From Centroberyx gerrardi (Eukaryota > Chordata > Actinopteri > Beryciformes > Berycidae), in assembly GCF_048128805.1 (NCBI RefSeq), contig NC_136002.1:30641837-30705836 (forward strand): a stretch of 64,000 bases of DNA, written 5' to 3'. The translations under genes and the position numbers were made by a program. Shown piece by piece: positions 28,001 through 38,600 of the stretch. The notes beneath the pieces were generated by a model. That model saw nothing but the letters and a program-made list of their open reading frames with translations, ran no database searches and was not told the DNA's origin. Each line of letters opens with the position of its first letter. The stretch's first letter is position 1.

Positions 28001-31000
28001 CTTTACGGCACACATTCACAATTTTTCCCAGCAACATCACAATAAAAGGTATTAGAATAATGACAGGGTCACATGTTTAATCTGTTACAAGTATACAGAC
28101 TACACTTGTGTACCTGGAATCATGTGCGGCAGAGCTTTGTGGAATCCTTCCAGGCTGTTGCTTCCACGCAGGCATTTGTAGTAGGGCACGTCCACATTGT
28201 TGATGGTTGTGGTACGTGCCACCCTATACATGTTCATGTCTGGTGGATCCTGGATGCACTCCAGGTGTCGCTGCTGGCCTGCCCACATCTCATCAATGGC
28301 CTCTGTAAATACACATACATACATACATACATACAGTGTGTTAGGTTCACTTTGTACGCTACACTATCCGTATCGATGTTGTAATAACTTTTTTGTATGA
28401 GGTCTTTTATACCAGGTGTTTTGAAGAGGCTCACTCCACTCTCGTCCAGCCCAGCGGGACCTTTCAGCTCCTCGATGGCCTGGTGGATGAGCCGGAATGT
28501 TTCCTGAGCCCCGAGTGGGACCCTCCGCACATGGTGTTTCAGCTGCTCCCTGGAAATGTAGTGGCGGACAACATCCTCATCTGAGACAGACTTCAGCGTT
28601 GCCAGGTCCTTGGCTCTGACGGCCTTGATGAGCAGCTCCAGGTCTGTGCGGTTGTAGGCCAGCACTGCCCCAGCTAGAGCAGACTTGAACACAGCGTACT
28701 TGGAGTGAGAATCTGTGCGTATGGCTGCGTCAAACCGGTGGATCCAGTGGAAGATGTCCAGACGCACAACCATCCCATTGTCCACCCAAGGCTGGAACAA
28801 AGTCTCCAACGCTGTTGGGCCCTGCGCACGGCAACACCCACGGTCCACATACAAGATTTTGGGGACAGGTTGATTGGCCAGCCGGAACCTTTCCATGACT
28901 CCACGGCACATCGGTTCCAGCTTCTTAGTGGACTCCTCACAGGTCAGCACAAATGAAACTATTTGGGAGTGCTCGTTTCCGATGCTGGTGAACCACTCAG
29001 CTGAGCCTTGACCCTCCCCGGACAGCTTCTTCACCACCTAAAAAATATGTCAAGTTTGCATAATGTGATAACCTCTGTTAGATTCTATTCATATGTGATT
29101 TTTCTTAATCATTTTACAACAGTGTGAAAATTTGTTCAATTTAAAACTGAATAAAAACAAAACAATACTGCAATATGTTTTGCACCATACAGTATGGCAT
29201 TATGTTTTGATTTACATACTTTCTTGGTGGAATCCATTTTCAGCACAGTGCCAAAAGTGGAGAGGATCTGGCTCCGGTAATCCTGCACATTGTTGGCCTC
29301 TGCCAGCAGGAAGGCGTGGCGCAAGAGCCGCGCAGAGGGAAGCTCTCTTGGAGGAGGTGGAGCCTGGAATGTGTGTCTGAATGCAGAGACAATCCCTCCG
29401 GGTTCCGCTACAGTCATGAGGAGTGTGGTGTACAGGTCCTTACGTTGAAGGTACTCCTCAACGTGATTCTCCTGTATCTGCCGCCACACCTTGACCATAG
29501 TGTTCCCTTCGGTCCGGTCCCTCAGAAGGCGCACAACATTCCTATCCACACCACGCCTGTAAGTAGAGTCACAATCAATATGTTGAGGTTGATTTGAGTG
29601 GCTACTTTCAAGTTTGTTAAATGCACACATTATGTTCAGTATACTCACTTGCTGGTGAGGATGGCAGGGAACATAGCTTGATGAGCCTCGCTAAGTTGTG
29701 ATAATATAGCGGGATCCCACGCAAGCCACCGACCCATTGTGCCACCTTCTCCGCTCCTGGCTGCCTTGAGGCACTGTCCACAGCACAGGACCTCCGTCAG
29801 CATGGCATACCAACCGGATACATCACAGATGTGACGTACCTGTGGGGAAAAAATCAAATCAAATAAAGGCCAATAGCAGCATATGATGTTTACATACATA
29901 GTAATAAATATTCAACTGTAATGTAATAACTCTAACACAGGTGAAGTGAGTTATACCCGGTGGTGGTAGCCAGACTTGTAGAGGTGCACATTCCGTCCTC
30001 TACCCACACACTCGTCACCTCGAGGACACTTCAGGGAGTACCTCCACACTCCAACAGGGCGCCACACAAAGACGCGGCTCCGAAAAAAGAGCTGTGGAGT
30101 TGGCAGAGCACCCCTGACATAGCCGGGAGGTTCTGGTGGGTAAAACCACATGCGGTCTGATTTCATCACCCGTCGCCTCTTGAACAGACCAGTGTTGTCC
30201 TTGTAGATTTGAACGGGGGTGAACAGCCCTCTTTCTGTGTCCTCTTTGAGCCAGGAAATGTCGGCAGATGGGATGCCATTGGGGTTTTCCCACGGACGCA
30301 CCCAACCCTCTAGCTCCACCTGCAAAACACATAACACATACAAAACATTTGGTTATTATTGTGTACAAAGTAATGTTAAAACATAAAACCAATTTAAAAA
30401 ACATGTAAAACAAATTGTTCTCATTTACATTGTTTGCATATAATGTGAATATCACTTACAGGGGAGTCACTCAGAGGTGATTCCACGGGATAATCATGAC
30501 CCTTGGTTGTGGACGGGGACTCTGTGGGCTGGCTAGTGGACACATGCTGCTTGGGCCGGACAGCAGCCTCGGGCTGTTTAGGCCGGACAGCGGCCTCGGG
30601 CTGTTTAGGCCGGACAGCGGCCTCGGGCTGTTTAGGCCGGACAGCGGCCTCGGGCTGTTTAGGCCGGACAGCGGCCTCGGGCTGTTTTGGCCGGACAGCG
30701 GCCTCGGGCTGTTTTGGCCGGACAGCGGCCTCAGGCTGCTTGGTCTTGTCTGTGGGCCGGGAACCCTGGGACTGGGAATCCAGAGACTGACTGCTAGTCT
30801 CGCCCATAAATGGGGACTCGTGGGACTTGAGCGAGTCTAAGAATTTACCAAACAAAGTAGTTTTGTATTATGAATTATTTTTTTTAAAAACAGTTTGATG
30901 TCTATTAACTCACTAAGTATCTCACTTACCTTCCACAGCCTGGCTTGCAGCTAACAGTTCACTGTCATCACCTGGCCATGATGAAGGATCACACTTGGAG

Positions 31001-32070
31001 GTGCTTGCCTGCGGTTGCTGGACAAAAAATGTAATGTAACTATCTAGATTTTATGACGTACCAGTTTTTAATTACCAAAAGCAAACAAACACTTTTAGCC
31101 GCAGTGCTTAAAATATCAGTAATTTGAACAATTTTCATTTCAGCTCTTCCTGTTTCATAACAAATAAATAATCAAATCAATATTTACTTGATCCTTGTCA
31201 TGAATATATTTCCTGAACCTCTTCATCTGCACGCTTGTGATGTGGGTCACTGGTGTGTTCAACCACCTCCTCACAGAACTGTTTGCCTTCTTTATTATCT
31301 CCCTCTGCTCATCACTGAACTGCTCTGGCCTGTCCTTTTGGGTGTGGTACTGGCTGTAGAGTTCCCACATCTCCTGAAAGGTGTGATCCTCAAACCCTCT
31401 CTGACCGTAGATACACCTGTCGATGTTGGCTTCAAGGAGACTGGAGACTTGTGGGAAGCTCTCTGCATATTCTGTGAGGTAGTCTTTCACCCACTGGTTC
31501 ACAAGCTCTCCCTTTCTATGTGGGTTTGTCACCTCTGATCTGTGCTTGTCAAGCACGCTGGAATCATATACATCAACTTAGTACCGTCATCATTAATATC
31601 ACTGCAATTGTGATAATGAGTAAAGAAACTTTGCAAAGATGAATAATAAACACCGATAATAGCCATAGTTTTGTGCAAACAGATATACAGGTGATTTATT
31701 TTAAGCATGCCATCAAAATGGTATTTAAAATGCATAGCCTACAATGGTATTAAATATAATATGCTTACTACTTCATGTAGCCCACATCGTTTGCCACAAG
31801 CCAGTGAAATGGTGCATCCTCATACTGGCCAAATGGCACCACCAGCTTTCCCAGGCACAGCTGACGCGACGGCGCGGGGATACCCTCTGCTCGAAGGAGC
31901 TTCTCTGCGTGGGCCAGGGCAGTGGCCTGGTTGAGCAGCTCCTGTGGAGGTTTGGGGAAGACCATCCTTTTATCCCGATAGTAACGGGCCTCTTTGGTCG
32001 CCATCAGTACGGCCTGTTGGCGATTTGCAGGGACATCTGGCTTGACGACGCGGATTACTGGGGTCGCCAT
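25054..32070 (-). CDS. Dada-type transposase, 11 exons, open throughout (unit 1)
   Basis: DDE/RNase-H-fold transposase predicted to cut and join the element at U1. Exons on the minus strand: 32070-31769, 31557-31188, 31017-30930, 30836-30460, 30319-29957, 29839-29649, 29556-29220, 29037-28413, 28302-28114, 26959-26496, 26394-25054. All have GT/AG borders with compatible phases, giving 1548 residues without a stop. The start has a good context (AAGATGG). Features: seven KQPEAAVRP repeats (286-348); a Cys/His cluster (C477, C483, H498/499, H503, C505, C519-C523); catalytic candidates D672 (KMDST), D741 (ILYVDRG) and E936 (SNSLEGF) with D770xxH773 between; four Pro-rich 18-residue repeats; a C-terminal zinc-ribbon-like motif (C1498, C1501, H1508, C1517). 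The C/DxxH motif fits the MuDR/hAT/P/Dada group. Exon calls are by hand. Confidence 0.82.
26963..27110 (-). repeat. LINE/SINE-type 3' tail in transposase intron
   Basis: Read on the minus strand it has the fish retroelement tail pattern GCCTCTCGGGGACATTAAAA followed by an ACTCT repeat. It lies in the intron between the ninth and tenth transposase exons. A copy in unit 2 is at 37569-37716. Confidence 0.4.
27330..27905 (+). mobile_element. LINE 3' end with TTA microsatellite tail, unit 1
   Basis: Reads out of a decayed reverse-transcriptase C-terminal part (AAGCTATGGAACACATTACC) into a 3' end with AAGCACTTTGAGCTGCATTT and CTATACAAATAAAG, then a TTA repeat. This is a very common fish LINE tail (Rex/CR1/L2-like; clade not resolved). 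It sits in the intron between transposase exons nine and ten and is spliced out. Unit 2 copy at 37936-38511. Confidence 0.6.
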
Positions 32071-33816
32071 CTTAAGTTGTAGCTACTGAAATACACTTAG
32101 ATACAGTAACGACACAACAACAGCAGCAACAACAACAACAACAACAATATTATTATTATTATATTATAATAATATATTAATTACTAATATAACAATGAAC
32201 ATTAGTGTACAACAGGTAATTGATACACTTTTAGCACACAGCGAGGAAGAGGAGGAAGTGTCAGAGCAGGGTGACAACTGCTAAACCCTGATTACAGCTC
32301 CTCAGATGAAGATGAAGAGAACTCTGAGGGAGAGTTCTCATAACTCCTTGGCCTACAAGACTGACTCTTTCCCATGCATCTGACATTTTATCCACTTTTC
32401 AACTTTTCTTCCCTTTGCCTAAGTTTTAGGTTTTTGCTTATGGCAAAACTCCAAGAGTGTGCATGCCGTCTTTACACTCAAAATCAGTTGAAATCTTTTG
32501 CCCCAAAAGTTGCCAGTAAAACATCAGGAATATGGAACTCTTATTATGGATTATGGAATATCAACTTCAACTTTGTCTGTCCCCGAGGGGAAATTTGTCT
32601 TGCAGCCAGATAAAACCTAGAACACACAGAGACATAGGCACACGGACTCAGGTACAAAAAATATGATAAAATACATGAATACATCAAGTGACAACAGGAA
32701 ACCTAGAGTATGTTTAGCCATCGCTAAAACCATCATCAGCCCCCAGTAGTTAAATGGGAAACTAATCATCAGCTGGGTCATCATGAGCATTTAACAGTTT
32801 GGTGGCCTGAGGAACAAAAGAATTATTCAACCTGTTATACCTGGCCTTTGGTAGTCTAAATCTCCTTCAGGAGGGTAGGAGCTCAAATTCTCCATACAGA
32901 GGATGAAGAGGACACTATGGAACTCTATTCCTTGGAATAATAAGACTTCCATATTCCATATACCCCTATACCATATTCCATATACCCCTATACCATGTTT
33001 CATATACCCCTGCCATAGCCATAGCCTGGGAGGCAGCGCTGCCTTACAGATAACATTGGAGGCAAAAAACACACTGAGAGAAATCATTGTAGTTGTTATA
33101 TTCTCCTGTCTTGGATAATATAGGCCATGGCAGTTTTTTGACAGCAGGGAAAAATGATTAAAAAAAAACCGAATGGTGTAAAATCTAAAAAATACAGTCT
33201 CCCTGACCTCTGAAACATTGAATAAGAGTCTATTTATTAATGAGTGATGGGTTGTTTTTGGATGCAAAATAGATTTGGAGTTCAAGATTTGGTATGGTAA
33301 CGTAACGTTATAGGTCAAGGTAAACTTTATTATCCCAGATAGGGAAATTCGGGTGGTCAAGGTGCAGAAGTAGGCCTACATATAGAGATTAATAACAAGG
33401 CAACGTCGTTGTAACGTTAGCTATAACGTTACCTAAAACCGCCAAATTTACCGGTGCATGTAACGTTAGCCTCTGCATTATTTTACTGTATTAAGGCAAT
33501 GTTTTAATGTCTGTGTGGCATCCATGAATCTCTTTCTTTTGTCCATATTGACTTTAAACGCGCGAAATTAATTTCGCGAAAATAACCATATTCTATAGTG
33601 GGTCAATTTTATCCGCTGGCGATTATGGGTATAAATGCCCATTTAAAAAAAAAACTGGTTTTATCTTTACTGTTATTTAACAATAGGGGATGCTACATAA
33701 CACAATTTTAGGAAACGTCAAAGACTGGGGTACTACCTGTGACTCCGGAGTTTTGCTGTAGTTTTGCTGCTAGCTAGCTAAATTCAGATTTGCATATCGT
33801 CGACGTGTGATTGGTA
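32071..33816. other. 5' flank of the transposase gene with nested repeats, unit 1
   Basis: Should hold the transposase promoter (minus strand). It contains a CAA/TTA microsatellite (32110-32170); a short + frame starting MNISVQQVIDTLLAHSEEEE (32197) that resembles the acidic N-terminus of piggyBac-like proteins but soon stops; a LINE 3' end (32572-32885); a second L2-like tail near 33315-33360; and AACGTTA-rich sequence. No intact gene on the + strand. Confidence 0.45.
32572..32885 (-). mobile_element. LINE 3' terminal fragment, unit 1
   Basis: On the minus strand it encodes the end of a fish LINE reverse-transcriptase frame (pattern PSGGRF-like, RLPKARYNRLNNSFVPQ, ATKLLNAH) and then a TTTCCCCTCGGGGACA tail. 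5'-truncated. Copy in unit 2 at 43178-43491. Confidence 0.55.
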
Positions 33817-33979
33817 GTCTACAGTGTCTACAGTCGAGACATGTGATTGGTAGTCTACAGTGTCTACAGTCGAGACATGTGATTGGTAGTCTACAGTCGA
33901 ATCCTACGATCCAATAGGGAGTCTACAGTCAAAGTCTACAGTGACTTAGACCAATCAGAACGCGTAACTGTCTACAGTA
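33817..33979 (+). repeat. Subterminal GTCTACAGT array, unit 1
   Basis: Eight copies of GTCTACAGT in about 165 bp, some inside a longer unit with ATGTGATTGGTA and TCGAGAC. It lies 25-190 bp inside the right end of the element. The same motif family (GAGTCTAC, GACTACAG) occurs at 24075-24110 beside the captured U1 fragment. The arrangement is what one expects of transposase-binding subterminal repeats; this role is inference. Confidence 0.75.
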
Positions 33980-34604
33980 GTTTGCACTACCGTAGACTCG
34001 TTCCCTGCGAATGGGAGTGGGCCATACCGTAGTGCAATTGTCTTGATCGTAATTGGTCTAAAGTTTACAGTACTTAAACTGAGTTGTGGCTCCCCCAAGT
34101 GGTCAAACGAAATACTGAGCACACTTCATTTAGGGCCCTGATGAGGTGGGCCCTGATGAGGTGAACCCAGAAGAAAGCCATTATCCCTTACTATCTTATC
34201 TCTTATCACTTATCTCTTATTATTCAATGTGTTAGTATATAATGTACCACTATTTACTGTGAGCACAAATGTCATTTTGTGTGTCACAATGACTTCTTTC
34301 ATCATTTTTTGTGATGTGTGGTGTCACCCTACTAAAAGGAAAACTGCAGTGGGTGTAACAATATAGATGCAGCCTGACAGTTCCATCATTTTCCACAAAC
34401 GTGATGTCTGACTTAGTTTCATTTCAGAAATATATCAAATAATTCAAGACACTGCCAATATAGTAAGGACAGAATCTTCCAGCAGAGGCATTCATACACC
34501 ATAATACATCAGATCTGTAATCAGAAAACTGCACATTGGTCACCAGCTGCGATACGTGTCCCTTTATGCCTATAGATCTTTAAGATTTTCTTTGTATATG
34601 ATTA

Positions 34605-34680
34605 CAGGGGAGAGCGCGAACGCAGTCCCCCACTACCAGAAATGATGCAGTCGAGATTCCCACATTTGGGGAATTCGCAG
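34605..34680 (-). pseudogene. Inverted U1 3' half captured inside unit 2
   Basis: Identical to the fragment at 23999-24074: the U1 3' half from the target site CTGCGAA to the RNA 3' end, reversed relative to the host U1 gene. Confidence 0.9.
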
Positions 34681-35659
34681 GAGTCTACAGGAGACTACAG
34701 GAGGAGTCTACAATACAGCTCACCCCCATTCAAAGCAAATGTTGCAGAGACTGTTGAAATCAACTATGTATTCCATATGTGTGATATTGGCCATTTCAGA
34801 TTTAAATCAGCTATTTATTGTGATACCTCTTGAAGCCATTGAAGAATGCTGCTATAACAACACAATCTCAAGTGTATTTGTATAAGCAAATGCTACATAA
34901 TTCATGTCATTTATTCACGTTACTGGACTGATGTTTTTCAATGAAATACAGCTTATTTTATCAAAAGTATACTTGTGTGAGAATGCTTTTGTCTTTTCCT
35001 AAATGCCATTTATTTACATTTGTCACTTCTATCTTTATGAATTCCCTTATGACTATTGGGAGGCTGATTAAAAGTAGTTTAATATTTCTGAGGCTGATTA
35101 AAGCTACTTTAATGTTTCTATTGCTATATGTGCAAAATTATCTGATATCGTTGTACTATAGGCACATGTCCTTACATGCAAGTAATCTCTATGTGTCCCT
35201 ATTTTTTGATAAACAAATATACCCCCATTGTTGCATTCATTAATTGATATTCCACAACTCACTGTTACTGTAGCACTGACCACTTTATTGAATAAAGTGC
35301 ATGAAATGGGGAACACTTAGAAAAAAAAACACAGCACTACAGTGTAGACAATAAAGTATCATTGAACCTGATTAAGAATTAAATGTCATAAAAATGAAGA
35401 CTATTTAAAATATGTACATGAATATGTACATGAAAATGAAAACTATTTACAATTTGTCCAATGAGATACAATTATTTACAGATAAAGAATCTTTCCACCA
35501 GATCACCTTACTGAATAAATTGCTGACAACACCACAGCACTACAGTTTAGACAATTTAAAAGGTATCACTGAACATGATTAAGAATGAAATGCAATAAAA
35601 ATGAAGACTATTTACAATATGTACAATGCAACCGTACCATATTTACAGATATTTACAGC

Positions 35660-38600
35660 TCATTCCTCCAACTTGTCGACAACAGAGGTGAAGTGTTCAT
35701 AGCTGCCGTACACTCTGTTGCACAGACCTTTTGATGTGGACATCATTTTTACAGGGCAGAAAGTCTTTTTTTTGTATTTTTTATGTCCTTGGGTTGGTTG
35801 GCCACAGAGTGTACAGACAGGGAGATTTTGCATCCGCGACAGTTTGCCTCCTACTTCTGAGGGGTGTTCCTTCACCTTACGCTTGTATTGCGTAGCTCTC
35901 GCCCAGAATGAAGGACTGCCAATACTGTGTGATGTCTGAGTAGCGGGCATTATGGGCAGAGTTGGAGGGACTGATGTAGGTGGGCCAGCAATCCCAGGGG
36001 TTGCCTGACTGGCAGGCATTATGGGCCGTGTGGAGGGGCCAGCAATCCCAGGGGTTGCCTGCCTGGCAGGCATTATGGGCCGTGTGGAGGGGCCAGCAAT
36101 CTCAGGGGTTGCCTGCCTGGCAGGCATTATGGGCCGTGTGGAGGGGCCAGCAATCTCAGGGGTTGCTGTAGATGCAGAGAGGGAGGGCACAGGTCTGGTG
36201 ATGGTAGAGGTGGCAGGGGTTTTTCTCACTGGCGGTGGCAGTAGCACAGGTGGCAGTGGTGGTTGAAGCCGGGAGAGTGGCATGATTATGCCTGTCCTTC
36301 CCTTTAACTCCTTTGTCCCTGCCGTGCTGGGTGTGGGCACATATTCCATCAGGGGGTAGTCTGGTGGAGGGAGGACTGCTGGCTGGTGTGGTGCTGGAGG
36401 TAGGTCTGCAGATGAGATGGAGGTGGTCTTTGTGATGGTGGATGGCTGTTTGGTGGCGTGCATGTTGAGGAGCCTCTCTTGGTGACGGATGAAGTCCCGC
36501 ACAGTCTTGATGTTAATTTTTGGTAGAGGAATGCCTGCTTTGCACAGGACTGGATCCTCCACCAAAATCCGGTGCTGGATTCGCTCGTACGCCTTCAAGA
36601 TGGTGCTCTTCTCAGGACTGCTGCGAGACCCTTGAGGTGAGCGCAACCACAGCAGTTTCACCAGTGTGTACATCAGCCTGTTGTGCTGAGCACTGATGTC
36701 CTGTTGTGCTGGTGCATAGCGCTTGGCCATCTTTACCCTCTGTATCACAGCAGCATCAACAAGATCATCCCTTTTTGTGCGGCAGTAGAGGGTGTTGCCC
36801 CAGTGTGTTCTGTACAGCTGGTTGAACTGCTGCGGCTGCTTGTCATGCTCCTCCACTGCATTCCAGACTTCGAGGACCTTGTTCCTCTGCTCAGTGGTGA
36901 GTGACAGCTTGTCCTCTGTCAGGCCAATCTCCACCAGCACAGAGCAGAACATTTCCAACTTGTGAAAGCCAGGAAGAGGGTTTGGACTGCAGGCATCCTC
37001 CTGTTAAAAAAAATGCCATACGAATGCGGTAAGTTTAAATGTGTACATTATCCAGCAACCAGTGCATTGTATTTCATTCTAGCAGACACACAGTTACTCA
37101 CAAAGGCCGGAGGGTGAACAGTGGAGGTTTCGTCGCTGGTGAGCGTAATGTGGGGCAGGACGGCATCCAGCACATCGTCATGTGCCTCCACGTCGCTCTG
37201 GTACGCCTCATCTGCCTCTGGATCGGGCTGCCCAGGCTGAACCACCTCCTCCTCTGGACCAGGTCCATCGTTGACAATGTCCTGAAGACAGAAGGGTCCA
37301 GATTCACCTGTGCTCTGGCTGAACAGGTACTCCAACCCCAGCAGCTCGTTGGAAGGGACATCAGCAGGAGCCCGGAAATTCTCCTCCACAGTCTCTCCGA
37401 ACAGCTGCCGACAGCGGGTGTTGAGGCGGTCAATCAGCGGCGCCGAGTAGGTCCTGTGGTGCCGTCCTTTGCCACCAAACACGGCATCCGAGCTCCTGTC
37501 TGAGTTCCACCGTGCAATGCCACTTATCAGGTAAACCTGATAGGGCCGTGCTGCACAGTGGGGACCTGAGTAGAGTAGAGTAGAGTTTTAATGTCCCCGA
37601 GAGGCAATTTGGCTTGCAAACAGCAGTAGTAGAAATGGTATCCATACAATATATACATACAATATAGACATACATACACACATAAACACAAGTACACAGT
37701 TAGCGCCAACATCACTGTTGTCGTTTGTCACTTGTCACCAGAACCATCAGAAGAGGCAGCAAGAATGAAAGAAAGATGGGGGGCACCGTATCACATCCAC
37801 AGATAGTCACAGTCCCAATTTGTTTAAAAAACCAATGTGTGTCACCTCTAGGGTGGTAAAACCTCCGCCTTGAGGGGAGCAAATTAAACTCACTGTGTAA
37901 AGAACACTGCGATCATCTGCTGCTGGTTTATTGGAGGTTCCCAGCAACAGCCGAAAGAAAATCGGGGATGCAGCCTTTGTCAATTACACCCCAAAGCTAT
38001 GGAACACATTACCTTTAGATATCAGGGAAGCCAGCTCGCTAAATATTTTTAAAAGAACGCTAAAAACTTATCTCTTCACTTTAGCCTTTAACTAGCTATG
38101 ACTTTCCTGATACAGGCCTGAAACTCTTTTTTGCACTTTGCTTCACACTTATGCACTGATGCACTTCTTTTAAAATGTTGTATTTTACTTGATTTTATGC
38201 ATTCTATGTACTCTATTTTTTTACTTTTTTATTATTATTATTCAGTGGGTTTTATTTTCCATCTTATTTTCCATTAATTATGGCATTCTATCCCTGTTTG
38301 TTTATGCTCATTCTATGTCTATTTTCATGTGAAGATGCATTCTATGTATTCTATTCTCATCTTTATCTTATTTTTACTATTATTATCAAGTTTTATGTGA
38401 AGCACTTGGGGCATGTAATTTCTTTGTTGTAAAGCACTTTGAGCTGCATTTCTTGTATGAAAGGTGCTATACAAATAAAGTTTATTATTATTATTATTAT
38501 TATTATTATATTAAAGGGTGCTGGGAGTCCAATAAGATGACCTGAGCTTTCTGCGAGGCTCTGACTTGGTGCAGGTGGCAAAGATCATTTAAATTTACAC

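Larger units (their letters stand above)
23406..34004 (-). mobile_element. Dada-type U1-targeted DNA transposon, unit 1
   Basis: 10,599-bp unit (10,606 with one target copy) inserted in U1, flanked by direct CTGCGAA (23399-23405 and 34005-34011; the match extends to CCCTGCGAA). The left end TGGGAGTGGGCCATACCGTA and the right end (read inward) GGAACGAGTCTACGGTAGTG share the inner motif GTAGTGCAA, so the terminal repeats are imperfect. Contents: a 593-bp left terminal segment; an inverted U1 3' half (23999-24074); a minus-strand transposase gene (25054-32070); nested LINE tails; and a GTCTACAGT array near the right end. U1 specificity, a 7-bp duplication and a DDE transposase with a DxxH motif match what is known of the Dada superfamily (snRNA and tRNA targets, 6-7 bp duplications). 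Family assignment is from memory, without a search. Confidence 0.82.

Noticed and set aside
30541-30735. Regularly spaced 27-bp repeats that could suggest a CRISPR or satellite array
   Set aside because: No spacers; the repeats are in frame and encode KQPEAAVRP within a transposase exon. The genome is a vertebrate.
32197-32345. piggyBac-like acidic N-terminus on the + strand in the element's 5' flank
   Set aside because: Only about 30 codons to a stop, then a short similar-looking stretch (YSSSDEDEENSEGE); too little for a feature of its own.
23406-34004. Assignment of the 10.6-kb unit to MuDR-like or Zisupton/KDZ-type transposons
   Set aside because: The match around the target can be read as 7-9 bp, which alone would allow MuDR. 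The exact U1 site, the DxxH-bearing core and the known U1-targeting habit favour Dada. No KDZ-type motif was seen. A profile search would settle it.
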